A stretch of 64,000 nt of DNA from Gnetum montanum. Its lineage: Eukaryota > Streptophyta > Gnetopsida > Gnetales > Gnetaceae. The notes under the pieces are model-generated. The model was not told the DNA's origin, searched no databases, and saw only the letters and a program-made list of their open reading frames with translations. The stretch covers positions 65,379-129,378 of the forward strand of contig MNCI01038321.1 of the NCBI GenBank assembly GCA_015680685.1. Direction: 5' to 3'. This document shows, one piece after another, positions 21,966 to 33,371 of this stretch. The translations under genes and the position numbers were made by a program. Within the stretch, counting starts at the first letter, position 1, and every line of letters begins with the position of its first letter.

Positions 21966-22720
21966 TACTTGATTCTTATGCATTATTCACTGGCCTTCAA
22001 CCTGCCTTTGCAAATAATTCTGCAGTTGTGGCGCAAGAACTTTGTCATTGCTTGGATGTCAAGGGCTAGCACGTTTGTCCATGTCCTACTCATGTCGCTC
22101 TTTACACAGCATCTTGGAATGGGAATGGGTAGAAAAGTTCTAGTTCTTAACATCATTGGATGGCTCTCCACGTTGGGATTTTTCCTTTACAAAATCTGTA
22201 GTTGCTGCCCCTCTATATGGACAGGTTTTTTCATGGCTGCGTTTAGGGACTTCTAACACTTCACAAAGCTTTCCTTATCCTCTGATGATGTGCCTAAAGA
22301 TATGGTATTACCCAATCTTGGTCTTCTTGGAAGGATTACTGAAAAATGCCGAGGCCATCCTTGATGCTCTATCCATTAACGCATTGGAGTTTATGATACC
22401 AATTGGATTTCTTTCAGCCATAGGAGTAAGGGTAGCGAATGAACTTAGAAGTGGAAATAGTAAGAATCGTGTATTTGCTTGCTAGGATTCACTATTCTTC
22501 TTTGGAGTGTTCAACCAATTAAGTTGTGGGGTTGCTAGGATTGACTATTCTTCTTTGGAGTGTTCAACCAATTAAGTTGTGGGGTTGGCTAATAGGGAAA
22601 TGTTCAAGGCTGTTCCAAATTATTTCCCTATCGTATCCATATCTCAAGGTGAGTAGAGCATCATTAATTTCGATTCCAGGCCATTTTGCTACCCTGTGGA
22701 AGGTTCTCTTCCGTAGTTTC
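21966..22720 (+). pseudogene. MATE (DTX-type) transporter pseudogene fragment
   Basis: Two overlapping frames together read as the middle of a plant MATE/detoxification efflux carrier. Frame one (21969-22250): YSLAFNLPLQIILQLWRKNF, VIAWMSRASTFVHVLL, LGMGMGRKVLVLNIIGWL, then CPSIWTGFFMAAFRDF. Frame two (to 22485): MMCLKIWYYPILVFLEGLLK, INALEFMIPIGFLSAIGVRV, ANELRSGN. These match family patterns NFPLQxFLQxQxKN, CxxxWTGFSxxAF, CLExWY and GxRVxNELGAGN. MATE proteins have 12 membrane helices and export organic cations or flavonoids by proton or sodium exchange; perhaps the middle third is present. One frameshift and a 53-bp duplication break it. The start and end of the gene are missing. Confidence 0.8.
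22483..22588 (+). repeat. 53-bp tandem duplication in the MATE pseudogene
   Basis: CTAGGATTCACTATTCTTCT and the following 33 bases are repeated at once, with one C/G difference. Fifty-three is not a multiple of three, so this adds a frameshift. Confidence 0.85.
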
Positions 22721-22838
22721 CGTTAGATTTGCTAATCTACCGAAACTAAGAATGCCAAACTTGGCATTTCCACCGATTGGTATGGGTTGATAATATATCA
22801 ATCCATTGTTAAAATATCTATTTTAAATTGTCCAAGAG

Positions 22839-22846
22839 TATAAATA
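22839..22846 (+). promoter_or_regulatory. TATA box, 5' LTR of B
   Basis: TATAAATA in CAAGAGTATAAATAATGCAC, identical in context to 31528-31535 in the 3' LTR. Confidence 0.6.
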
Positions 22847-23372
22847 ATGCACTCCACATTGTATTTGGAACAAGGTGCATACAGGTTGAAAAAAATTCAT
22901 TTTTTAGCAAAGGGAAGAGGAGAAGGAGTTGATACCAATGAATTTCATATCAAATTGGAATTAATTGTTCTTGTGGTTATTGTTAAAGATTTGTTGAGCC
23001 TTATGGCAATTCTTGTAATCCATCATGGAATGATCAAAATTGTTGCACTGTGGAAACAACAAGGCAGAATTGCAATTTAGGTAAGTCTCCCTTGTGATAT
23101 TCAATTATTATTTGTAACTTCAATTTGATTTAATTATTAATTTTCATTCTTGAACTTAATGTTAGAAGTTAGGGTGAAAATTTATGATTATACTTATGAG
23201 TGACAAGCATAAGTGTGTAATTTAATTGGATTCAATTCTAATTATTTATTATCTTGATGATTCCTTTGACTTTTGAATTGTTCCTCCATGAATACGACTC
23301 GCAGGTCGGTCACAGATGAGGTGACTTCTTTACAATGAAAAAAGTAAGCATCGAATTTTGCCTAGCTCATCA

Positions 23373-23392
23373 ATTTAGCATCATTGCCAGGG
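23373..23392 (+). promoter_or_regulatory. Primer binding site region of B
   Basis: ATTTAGCATCATTGCCAGGG directly after the 5' LTR is a degraded version of TTTGGCGCCGTTGCCGGGG, common at this position in Athila and related plant elements. It would pair with a tRNA 3' end to prime minus-strand DNA. Confidence 0.6.
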
Positions 23393-23859
23393 AAATAAAA
23401 ATAAAAATAAAAATAAAGAAAAATAGCAAGGAATCAGCTCCTCTTATTATACAACCAGTTGAAATTGTTAAAAAAGTTGTAATTAAAACTATGATAGTAG
23501 AAGCCATTAAATCAGTTTGTAAATTCTTAGGAATGGTAGCCCATGAATGTGCCAACGAAGAGTGTTCATGTTAAATAAAATCAACAAAGCAACCAAGGAA
23601 ACCTACATGAATTCAACCATTTAGAAGCACTCCTAGCCTTTATAAACATACGCAAGTTAATCAAAACCAAAACCAAGAACAACCAATACAATCAAGATCT
23701 GATTATTCTTCCCCTTGGGAGACACAAAATCCCAATGAGAAAATACAACCTAATTTTTACATAACTGTCAACCCTCTATTTAACATTCCAACATCAACCA
23801 TGAGTTCAACTATAGGGGTAGGATCTTAAAATTTAAATACTACCTCAATATCAACCTAT
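23393..23859 (+). other. Leader and gag N-terminal remnant of B
   Basis: Begins with an AAATAA-rich run (23393-23425). A 79-codon frame at 23335-23574 crosses the LTR end and has no domain. Asn/Gln/Pro-rich translation from about 23600 (NQNQEQPIQS) resembles gag N termini. Confidence 0.4.
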
Positions 23860-25110
23860 GTGACCACAATAGGAGGTCTTACCCAACCAATAAGCACTTT
23901 GAATATACAAACTCCACCAATAGTAACCTCATTACCAAACTCCTATAGTAACTCCAATAGTAGCTTCAACTTATACTATGGGATGATCCTTACATCATGT
24001 ACCTCCTCCATTTTCTTTAGGTCTAATTCCTTTCTCTTTCAGTAGTTTGAGTTCCAATGTTCCAATTAATCAACCATACCTAGGACAGACCCTTGGAGAA
24101 TTATTAAATCAAAGAACATCAATTATACCTCGAGGCCCATTGGTTTTTCCACAAGGAAGAGATGTAGAGGTTAAAAATATTCACCTATTACCTATTTTTA
24201 AAGGGACAAATGACAAGGATCTAGTCACACACATAAGAGAATTTGAAACAACATTAGCCATGTTAGCACCTCAAAGTGGGGATAGGACTAAAATGATTGC
24301 TTTCAAATCAACCCTAAAAGACAAAGCTGAATTTTGGCTACAAATCCTTCGAACACAAATTAGTTCTTGGGATGAGTTTAAAAATGCTTTCCTACAATGA
24401 TTTCTTTCTAATGATAGGCTATACTTGTTAAGAAAGTAATTAATGAGTTTTATGCAACATGAGGATGAGGACTATGAAAGCACCTTTGATAGATTTAAAG
24501 GGTTATGTCTAAAGAATCCTAACCATGGCTTCCCAGCCCGTCAATTAATTCAAATATTTGTAGGAGGTTTACTACCTTATTGTAGGCAAAATGTTGACTT
24601 TGCATGTTGGGGAAATATTTTAAATGTGACACTGGAAGATGGTTGGAGAATTATAGATTTATCAGTAGATCAAAGTAAACATTGGCCAAAACCCAACATT
24701 ATGCAAGGCATGACTTAACAAATAGACCAATTAAATAGAAAAGTTGATGAATTAACATAATTGATTAAAAAAAAGCTCGTGGAATTCAAGGTGAAGCATG
24801 CAGCATTTGTGGTAGTCCCCAACATGACCAAACAACCTGCCCATCCTTTTATTATTGTCAGGAGGAAATGCAAGAGTTAGCTAAGGATTTTCAACAATTT
24901 AAGAGTCAATCGAGAATGAACTTTCCGCAATGAAAATTCTACCGACAATAGTATCCTCAAAATAATTCTAGACCATTTAAGAATCTAACTAATGAACACT
25001 TGGATAAACTCACCCAAGGCGTCATTTCCTTTATAGAAGAAAGTAGATAATTTAGGAGTGAAACTAGGAGAAGATTTTAGGACTTAACTAGAAATGAATT
25101 ACCATCTTAA
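23860..25110 (+). pseudogene. gag of element B
   Basis: Open frames 23860-24045, 24047-24400 and 24443-24718, joined by one frame change and a few stops, make an Athila-like gag. Key parts are IIPRGPLVFPQGRDVEVK (about 24120-24173), LVTHIREFETTLAML, FKSTLKDKAEFWLQILRTQI with SSWDEFKNAFLQ, then DEDYESTFDRFKGLCLKNPN and GGLLPYCRQ. A complete zinc knuckle C-x2-C-x4-H-x4-C (CSICGSPQHDQTTC) is at 24799-24840. Gag forms the particle and the knuckle binds RNA. Only single-base stops, such as TGA at 24398, separate the frames. Confidence 0.8.
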
Positions 25111-25499
25111 CCTGAACCTAATCCTATATCTCAATGAAAAGGAAAAGAGAAATTACATTCCATTACTACAAGGAGTGAAAATAAAATTGAACATAAAACC
25201 CCAAAAGAAGGTGAGATTTTAATAGGTAGAAACACAAGAGGAAATAGAACCATAAGTAGTTAATGAGAAAGATCAACCAACTAGGGAAAAAGAACAACCA
25301 TTACTCCCTAGAAAAACAATTTTACCTCCTTTTCCTAAATGATTACAAGAAAACTTCATGACCAAAGCCCATCTTGAAAAAAGGTTTAGTGAATTATACT
25401 TACATATTCCTCTAGATCATGTAGTAAAAGACACACCACTCTATGCCAAATACTTAAGGGAATTATGCACTAGGAGAAGAGAAGAAAAGAAAAGATTTC
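25111..25499 (+). other. gag-protease linker of B
   Basis: Lys/Glu-rich translation with stops, including KPIVPPFPxR-like and LCTRRREEKKRF near 25465. This is the usual spacer between knuckle and protease; no separate gene. Confidence 0.45.
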
Positions 25500-26088
25500 T
25501 AAACAAATTTATTTAGTTGATAATCTTTCTCAACTTATACAAAGACATGAAATTTCTAAATACCAAGATCTAGGAGTTCCTACCATTCCAATCAAGATAA
25601 ATGGACAAGAAATTAGGAATGCCCTATTGGATTTAGGAGCTAGTATTAATATTATGCCTCTTGAAATGGCTAGATCACTAGCTATAGAGGATATAAAAAG
25701 AGTAAACATGACAATATCATTGGTTGATGGTTCAAGTGTAAAACCCATAGGAATCGTTGAAGATGAATAATAGAGGTAGAAAAGGGAAAATACCCAATTT
25801 ATTTTGTTGTCTTGGAAGTAAAAGATCCTGATTGTTTTCCCATTATATTATGTAGACCTTGGTTAGCAATAGCTGATGTAGTAATTAATTGTAGATCTGG
25901 CCAACTTCAACTCTCATTTGCAAATCTCACTTTTACACTAAATATATATGATAAGGTAAAAGAAGATCATTTAAATGTAGACTTGAAGGAAGCAAGAATG
26001 CTCTATACTTTACCCACTTTAGCAATGGCACAAGATGGGGAAACCTTAGTGTTAAATAATTTTGAGGAAGGACCTTTAGGCCCCTGAA
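25500..26088 (+). pseudogene. Aspartic protease of element B
   Basis: Reads IPIKINGQEIRNALLDLGAS followed by INIMP: the DLGASINxMP form is typical for the protease site of Athila-like elements (D-S/T-G replaced by D-L-G). It continues with a VDGSSVKPIGIVED flap, then after a frame change near 25770, YFVVLEVKDPDCFPIILCRP and WLAIADVVINCRSG (open to 26087). The LCRPWL block corresponds to LGRPFL of relatives. One frameshift and a few stops. It would cut the polyprotein. Confidence 0.8.
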
Positions 26089-27170
26089 CTAAGGAACAAC
26101 AAGATCTCCTTGACCAAATTCTAAATCTAGGATTAGGAAATATTGCAAAAAAAAATTCAACCAACAAATAAAGATTCCTTGGATCTTAAAGAATCACCTA
26201 ATACATTTAAGTATATATTTTTAGATCAAAATAAGCCCTTAATAATAAACTCACAACTTACCAATGAGCAAGAAAACAAACTATTACAAATCTTATATAG
26301 TAAATTTGAGGTATTTGCATGGAGTTATGAAGACCTTCACTAAGGAATCTCATCCAACATTTGCCAACATCATATCTATTTAGAAGACAATGTCAAACCA
26401 GTAAGAATTCCCCCAAGACGAATTAATCTAGCCTTAAAAAAATAGTTTAGGATGAAATTTCAAAAATTTGGAAAGAAGAAATCATTTATCCAATAGCAAA
26501 TAGTGAATGGGTAAGCCCCATTACTGTAGTCCCAAAAAAGGGTGGAAAATGTAGATTTTGTGTAGACTATAGAAGATTAAATCAAAACACAAAAAGGGAC
26601 CATTTTCCATTACCATACATAGATTAGATTTTAGAAAAACTAGAAGGACATGACTACTTCTTTTTTTTGGATGGATTTAGTGGTTACAATCAAGTAGCTA
26701 TTGCCCTTGAAGACCAACATAAAACAACCTTTACATGTCCTTATGGAACTTTCACTTATAGACGAATGCCTTTTGGCCTTTGTAATGCACTAGCCACTTT
26801 TCAAAGAGCCATGATCTCAATATTTTTGGATATGTTAGAAGATTATGTTGAAGTATTTATGGATGATTTTTTAGTTTATGGGGATACTTATGATGAAACC
26901 TTACAACATATTGAACATGTATTAGATAGATGTATAGATAAAAACTTAAAACTAAGTTGGGAAAAGAGTCATTTAATGGTTATAAGTGGTGTAGTATTAG
27001 GACATGTTATTTCTAAAGAAGGGACAAGAATGGATGATGAGAAAATAAGAGTCATATCTACACTTCCACCTCCAACCAATTTAAAGACTCTTTGATCCTT
27101 TCTAGGACATGTTGGATATTATAGAAGATTGATAAAAAAACTTCTCAAAAATTGCTAAACCATTATATAT
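26089..27170 (+). pseudogene. Reverse transcriptase of element B
   Basis: The pre-RT segment (26143-26343) has FLDQNKPLIINSQLTNEQEN, KLLQILYSKFEVFAWSYEDL, followed by ICQHHIYLED. RT motifs then run NSEWVSPITVVPKKGGKCRF, CVDYRRLNQNTKRDHFPLPY, LDGFSGYNQVAIALEDQHKT, TFTCPYGTFTYRRMPFGLCN, and the active site VFMDDFLVYG (in the frame 26667-27095), then LSWEKSHLMVISGVVLGHVI. The active site FMDD is intact. It has only a TAG in the ID-Q-LE motif, a TAA near 26443 and a frameshift or two. It is the best-preserved RT here. Confidence 0.9.
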
Positions 27171-27670
27171 GCTCTTAGAAAAGGATGTTTCATTTGTTTG
27201 GAGCAATGATTATCATGAAGCATTTTTGGAACTAAAAAGATGAGTAACCACAACCCCTATATTAACTGCACTAAATTGGGATTATCCATTCGATTTAATG
27301 TGTGATGCTAGTGATGCAACGGTAGGGGCAATTTTGGGACAATACATTGATAATAAACCAAGAGTGATTTATTATGTGTCCAAAAGTCTAGACCAAGCCC
27401 AAGTAAATTATACAACTATAGAAAAAGAACTATTAGCCATAGTATATTCTCTAGATAAATTTAGACATTATTTAATTGGATATAAAACTAGAGTATATAC
27501 TGATCATTCAGCCATTAAATTCTTAGCTACTAGAAAAATAGAAAATGCAAGAATAATGAGATGGTGCTTATTACTCCAAGAATTTGACCTAGCTATTCCA
27601 TATAAAAGAGGTAGGGAAAATATAGTAGTAGATCATATTTCGAGGTCAGAAACTCTTGATGAGAATTGAA
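27171..27670 (+). pseudogene. RNase H of element B
   Basis: Follows RT directly. The frame 27298-27669 has MCDASDATVGAILGQYIDNK, VIYYVSKSLDQAQVNYTTIE, KELLAIVYSLDKFRHYLIGY, VYTDHSAIKFLATRK, IMRWCLLLQEFDLAIPYKRG and VDHISR. All signature motifs of the Ty3/gypsy RNase H are present, with catalytic D, E and D positions (CDAS, EKE, YTDH). It is open over 123 codons, and the domain itself looks intact. It ends at a TGA at 27667. Confidence 0.88.
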
Positions 27671-29121
27671 CACAAGGAATTTTTCATGATGAATTTCTTA
27701 ATGAACAACTTTTTTCTACAAAGAAGGATACTTGGTTTGCTGAGATAGCCAACTATCTTGCTACTATGAAAACTCCTACCAATTGGACTAAGGAAGAAAA
27801 AAAAATCTTTCTTACGTAGCATATCTAGATACATTTGGAGTAGTCCATACCTCTATAGAATATGTAAAGATAACACAACAAGAAGATGTATGGATGAAAA
27901 TAAGCAACAAGAAATTTTACAAATGTGCCATGATGATTTAGGGGGAGGCCATTTTAATAGCAAACATACTGCTATCAAAATCCTTCAAAGTGGATTTTAT
28001 TGGCTCTCCATTTTTAAAGATGCATATAAGTATGTGCAAGAGTGTGATAAATGTCAACGAATGGGAGCCATAACAAAAAGACATGAAATGCCCTTAAACC
28101 CCATTTTAATAATAGAACCATTTGATGTGTGGGGTATAGACTTTTTAGGAGCATTTCCACCATCTAATGGATGTCAGTACATTTTGGTTTGTATTAACTA
28201 TGTTACCAAATGGGTAAAAGTAAAAGCCACCCCAACAAATGATGTAAAGGTAGTTGTAGCATTTCTTAGGGAAAATATTTTAACATGCTTTGGAACTTCA
28301 CGGGCGATCATTAGTGATCAGGGAGCCCACTTTGTCAATAAAATTATGGAAAAATTCCTTAATTCTTGTGGTATCCAACATAAGATAGCTACTACCTATC
28401 ATCCACAAACAAATGGCCAAGTAGAGAATGATAATAGAATTATCTTAAATATCTTAATAAAAATTGTATGTACCAAGGGAAAGGATTGTCTAAAAAACTA
28501 CAAGATGCACTTTGGGATTATAGGATTACTTATAAACCAAGTTTAGGATATTCACCTTAATAATTGATTTAGGGTAAGTTATGTCTATTACTAGTTGAAA
28601 TGAAATATCAATCTTTATGATTAGCCTAACAACTTAATTTTGATGAGGACATGAACTAAGCCTCTATAATTAATCAGCTTCACGAACTTGACAAAATGAG
28701 GCTACATGCTCTGAACAAGCAAAAAATTGTAAAAAAAAATAAAAATGAAAACATTACACGATAAGATTATTTTTTAAAAACAATTCTCCATAGGTGATAA
28801 AATTTTACTTTACAATATGAGACTACATAAATTTTGAGGGAAATTAACAACTAGGTGGGAAGGCCCTTATTTAGTTATTCAACCCCATGATAATGGAAGT
28901 GTCCTCATATCACCTATTGATGATTCCTTAACAACATTCCTAGTCAATGGTCAAGGACTTAAGTTATATTATCAACACCATATTGAGGAACATGGAGAAG
29001 ATGAACTAATAGAGCTAAGTGATCCAACTTATCCCACTACAGATGAATTACATAAAAACCATTCATTAGAAGTCATAGCTTTTAAATATACCCCTAAACT
29101 AGACTCTTTTGTCATCGAATA
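27671..29121 (+). pseudogene. Integrase of element B
   Basis: A 218-codon open frame (27890-28546) holds the zinc-binding HHCC region (CHDDLGGGHFN ... CDKCQRMGAI) and the DDE core: WGIDFLGAFPPSNG, IISDQGAHFVNKIMEKFLN, HPQTNGQVENDNRII. All three acidic residues are visible. The C-terminal part is frameshifted between 28550 and 28850, then TTRWEGPYLVIQPHDNGSV and FLVNGQGLKLYYQHHIEE (28855-28985) give the GPY/F-like end. It inserts cDNA into the chromosome. Core intact, tail broken. Confidence 0.88.
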
Positions 29122-30861
29122 AAGAACTACTTTCAGTCTACAACTTTTACCTTGAAAAATGTAGTGGGAAATAGGACATTCTATTGTAAGTTGGGACTCT
29201 AAAGAATTTGGTAGCATCATGTTTGGAATGCAAGGGAGAAGGAAAACTCCTCCTACTTTGAAATAGGTAGGTTTAAACCCAAAATCCAACTAAGGGTGAG
29301 CCTTAGACTAATAAGTGTCTTATACATAATAAATTTCATTGTTTTAAAATAATATTCTTTAAGTACATTGTTCATAAGTCATGGTAGCTAGATAGCTTAG
29401 TTAGGGTAATGCTTATTGGTGTTTTGTTTCTATTAAATTCTTACTTGGATGAGTCACTAAGGTGGAAAGGGTGTGTTATATTCGACCTAGTTTCTTTGAT
29501 AGTAAAAGACATCTATCTATATTAAGCCATGTGAGAAACCCTTATAAAATGAAATTGGCTTCCACAAGAACCTCATGATTAAAGCCGATCAGATATTGAA
29601 TTTCTTGCAGAAAAAAAGATGAAAACATGATGACAAAAAAATGATGAAAAAAAATATTGCAAATAGGCAAGATAAAATGCAAGAAATGAAAAAAAAAAAG
29701 ACCCCACAAGAACCTTCAATTATGAGTTGAGCCCCACTCCGACAAGAACCTTACAATTGGGCAATGCTCTAAGCTTATAATTTCAAGCATCCCACAAGAA
29801 TCCCCTTCTGTAAACAAAGTGTTTAAGGGTTAGGCACCAATTATCAATCTACTCTTAATGCCACTACCTTAGAATTAGGCTATAACATTGGCAGTGAAGG
29901 AGTCACTCATCCACAGTTGATATGTTAATGAACATCTTTACTTCTAATCATTCCTTTTACTTTGTTAGTTAGTTACTTTGCTTCTCTTTATTTTTACTTT
30001 TTAGAATATTATTTTTCTTATTTTGTACTTCTCATATTATTATTTTCTTTTGTTTTTACCTTGTTTTTAACTTTTGATATTCCTATTTTTCATTTTTGTT
30101 GAATTATCTTCCTCTTTTCTCTTGCATGGTCATCCCATTGACTAATGGTGCTTTTGTGCATGGGTTTTCTTTGTGTTTCCTATCATGTCTTTCATAGGTG
30201 TCAGTGGTCAAGATCCCTACTATGGTAACAAATGATGGATACCAACACTTTACCCATTATCTTTGGTTCCCTCTTAGTCTACATATATAAAACCCAGGGT
30301 AATTCTTGCTTTTGTTATATCCTTTTATCATGTTTCCTTTTAATAATTTATCTTTGCTAATTAAATTAAGTATGTTACATACCTTAGCTTAATTAGGGGG
30401 GGAGGATAACCATGCAATAAAGGATATGATAGTAGGGTATAAGCAAATTGGAAGCTAAACCAAAAATAAGTTAGGGAATGAGTTAGATGTAAGAAATGCA
30501 TCTCAGATCCTTAAATCATAGGACAGGTTTAAACCTTGAGGTTATAAGACATTTTTACACCTAATGAAGCAAACCTTGTGAGGTGATGTTATGCTTAAGC
30601 AATCCTAGGTAGGGCCTTCCTAACTAAGTTATATGTGGACTCATATCCAATAATAAAAATTTAACATGAAAAGAGGAATAATCATATATACATACTTAAT
30701 AAATAATTAGTAAANGGTTCAACATAGCCCCCAACTAGCCTTTGACGAGTACCCANATTTTAGTTTTTATGTTAGCTTAAAATATATATCTTGGAATAAA
30801 TAATTTTATGCATATATTAATATTTCATTTTCACCTTTAGGATTGGGTACTCGTCAAAGGC
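29122..30861 (+). other. 3' untranslated region of B
   Basis: 1.7 kb without a coding domain. An A-rich patch (29620-29700) is followed by three CCCACAAGAA-type repeats (29701, 29735, 29790). T-rich stretches at 29930-30110. TATATAAAACCC at 30283 could be a chance TATA match. No envelope-like ORF. Confidence 0.5.
30716..30755 (-). repeat. 40-bp inverted copy of the PPT/3' LTR junction, bounded by Ns
   Basis: The 40 bases between N at 30715 and N at 30756 are the exact reverse complement of 30845-30884, which contains the polypurine tract and first 10 bases of the 3' LTR. Such exact N-bounded inversion suggests a gap-filling artefact rather than biology. Confidence 0.8.
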
Positions 30862-30874
30862 TAGTTGGGGGCTA
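30862..30874 (+). promoter_or_regulatory. Polypurine tract of B
   Basis: TAGTTGGGGGCTA ends directly at the TG of the 3' LTR; it primes plus-strand DNA. Confidence 0.7.
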
Positions 30875-32076
30875 TGTTGAACCCCAAAATTGGGTCAATT
30901 TTAATTATGACCTCTAATAAAAGGAGACATTTTAATTAATTTTATGTAATTAATTACTATTGGGATTGAATTAATGTTAATTTAGTTATAATAATACTAA
31001 ATATTAAACTTATTATTAATTCATATTATTACTAGTAAATTAATGTAGTTTAGTTTATTGTGATTTTAGCTTAACTAATCTGATTTATTTTATAAAAACA
31101 TTATTAGAACATGATATATTATCTTATTTAAATAAATATTTATATTTATTATAGTTTTAAAATTATTTATATAAACATTATAAAGATATTATATGTGATC
31201 ATAATTATATAGATATAAGACAAGCATTATATATAATGTATAAACATTATAGAAATATTGTCGTTTGTATTACATATAAACCTTGTATATAAAATAGGAA
31301 TATATTATTAGGGCAACGATATTGGCTAGTGTTTTAGGATGCAGGCATTGAACCATGAGGTGTGGTGTGATTATTAGTATGTTGGACATTGACATTTGAT
31401 CTATGAGCTAGAGCTTTTGCTAAGACAACATGTTTCTACCACTGCATTGCTGGACTGACTACTGCATTGGCAACATTTTCTGCAATAGTAGTCCATTGTT
31501 AAATATCTATTTTAAACCGTCCAAGAGTATAAATAATGCACTCCACATTGTATTTGGAGGCAAGGTGCATACACGTTGAAAAACATTCATTTTTTAGTAA
31601 AGGATAGAGGAGAAGGAGTTGATACCAATGAATTCCACATCAAATTAGAATTAATTGTTCTTGTGGTTATTGTTGAAGATTTGTTGAGCCTTGTGGAAAT
31701 TCTTGTAAATCATCAAATGATCAAAATTTCTGCACTATGAAGACAACAAGGCAGAATTACAATTTAGGCAAGTCTCCCTTGTGATCTTCAATAATTATTT
31801 GTAATTTCAATTTGATTTAATTATTAATTTTCATTTTTGAACTTAATGTTAGAAGTTAGGGTGAAAATTTATAATTATACTTATGAGTGACAAGCATAAG
31901 TGTGAAATTTAATTGGATTCAATTCTAATTATTTATGTCTTGATGATTCCTTTGACTTTTGAATTGCTCCTCCATGAATACAACTCACAAGTCAATCACA
32001 GATGAGATGACTTCTTTACAACGAAAGAAAAATAGATTTTAAAGGTATCCAACATTGAATTTTGCCTAGCTCATCA
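30875..32076 (+). repeat. 3' LTR of element B
   Basis: TGTTGAACCCC to GCTCATCA, 1202 bp, without the MATE segment. Differences from the 5' LTR are scattered single bases and small indels. Confidence 0.88.
31528..31535 (+). promoter_or_regulatory. TATA box, 3' LTR of B
   Basis: TATAAATA aligned with 22839-22846. Confidence 0.55.
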
Positions 32077-32081
32077 TTTAT
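32077..32081 (+). repeat. Target site duplication of B (right)
   Basis: TTTAT, identical to 20785-20789. Confidence 0.8.
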
Positions 32082-32605
32082 CCATTGAATTTACCATTTT
32101 TTTATACTTTCCATGCCTTTCTAAACATGGATGCATTGAGGATTTTTGGGATGAAGTGAAAGTACACGTCATTATACAAATATTTTTCCATTATAACTTG
32201 AATCCAAGGCTTATTTTCATTTTCAATTTGCGAAGAAAACTTACCTAGAAGTAGTAAATTTACATTTTCTAATTGTTGAATATCCCATATACCATTAGAC
32301 TATTGGTCACAATATTTTTTCAAGATTTAGTATGACTTGTTCGAGATAATTATGTAACCTAAATAATAGAAAATTCAAAATTTTTTAAGATAGATATAGT
32401 GCTTTTTGGCATTTTACATAATTGAAAAGGATATAAAGGCATAGATTAGATAACTAATATTACCCATTAGAGTCTACCTAATTGAGATAACAATATTCCT
32501 TGCTAACCCTCTCAACCCTCCAACATTTTATTAGTGTTTTTAGCCATCCATTTAAATCACTTTCTACATTTTACAAAATTTTTTATTAGTTTTGTTGAGC
32601 ACCTT
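32082..32605 (+). other. Unassigned sequence between B and D
   Basis: AT-rich, no long open frame, no repeat recognised. It continues the sequence left of B at 20784. Confidence 0.4.
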
Positions 32606-33371
32606 TGATGAAGTGTCAAAGTGTCATGTCGAGAGGCCTCCATTGATGTGGCCTTGTCAAGAGGCCCTCGTCGATGTGGCCTTGTCTATGTGGTATTGCC
32701 CTGTCAATGGGGTGCATCAACATAGCATTTTTTGTGTCTATGTAGCCTTGTTGATGTAGCTACACAATAAAGTTTATAAATACGTGCTCGCCAACTATGT
32801 TTATGAGGAGGTCAAGTCATAATTATAGCAGAGCTCCTATAGTTTTGTTATTTGAGAGTTAGAACATTTCTCTGAGTGCCCATAGCAGGAGTCAGAAACT
32901 ATATAAATCTTTATTCAAGCATTGATGTACTTGAGCACAACAGTGTGAATGAAAATAAAGATGAGCCTTTTGATCAAACCTTGCAGCACTTAGAATAGAT
33001 TAATGATTTATTTCTACATTTACTATTTTCATTAATTATGCAATTACTTAAGCTAAATTAGACTTTAGTTGATTAATTAATTAAGTTGAATAGATTAAAC
33101 ACATAAGTACAACCACTTCGATCATAAACACATATTCGTTTGGTAACCCCAATAGTGGATACGTGAGTTCAAGATGTGTATGGAAGGTAGGATCGGATAC
33201 TTATGTTGGGATTAGTTAGAGATTAATTAATGAGTTATATTAAATTAGCTTTTAAATCACTTCATTTCTCTATTTTAAAGCACTAGGAACATAAAACATA
33301 AAATAATAAAAATCTTATGCCTGAATTACACTTAACCATAGCTTTGTACATTATAAGTGTAATTGGGAAGA
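32606..33371 (+). repeat. 5' LTR of element D
   Basis: Starts TGATGAAGTGTCAAAGTGTC and matches 44851-45587 to the gap edge; the true end is at or beyond 33371. It has internal repeats of TCGATGTGGCCTTG near 32640-32750. Confidence 0.75.
32775..32782 (+). promoter_or_regulatory. TATA box, 5' LTR of D
   Basis: TATAAATA before CGTGCT; same in the 3' LTR at 44993-45000. Confidence 0.6.

Larger units (their letters stand above)
21407..22801 (+). other. 1.4-kb segment found only in the 5' LTR of B
   Basis: The 3' LTR reads GCAATAGTAGTCCATTGTT across the point where this segment sits. The segment is less AT-rich than its surroundings and carries the MATE pseudogene in its right half. The left half (21407-21960) has an open frame at 21482-21685 without recognisable domain; an AATTTACAG just before the MATE homology near 21941 could be an intron end. 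Confidence 0.7.
20790..23372 (+). repeat. 5' LTR of B, enlarged by 1.4 kb
   Basis: Starts TGTTGAACCCC and ends GCCTAGCTCATCA. It aligns with 30875-32076, except that 21407-22801 is absent from the 3' copy. LTRs are made identical at insertion, so the extra DNA either entered this LTR later or was lost from the other. Confidence 0.85.
20790..32076 (+). mobile_element. Element B: Athila-like Ty3/gypsy retrotransposon
   Basis: Complete LTR-to-LTR element of 11.3 kb with TG...CA ends, a perfect 5-bp target duplication, a primer-site-like sequence after the 5' LTR, a polypurine tract before the 3' LTR, and gag, protease, RT, RNase H and integrase in Ty3/gypsy order. RT and gag resemble the Athila group (IPRGPxVFPQG in gag; HFPLPYID and VFMDDF in RT; LVNGQxLKxY at the integrase end). 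It has fewer stops than A, C or D and is the youngest gypsy copy here. No envelope-like ORF lies between integrase and the 3' LTR. Confidence 0.9.

Noticed and set aside
30283-30294. TATATAAAACCC as an internal promoter of B
   Set aside because: AT-rich surroundings make a chance match likely, and no ORF follows.
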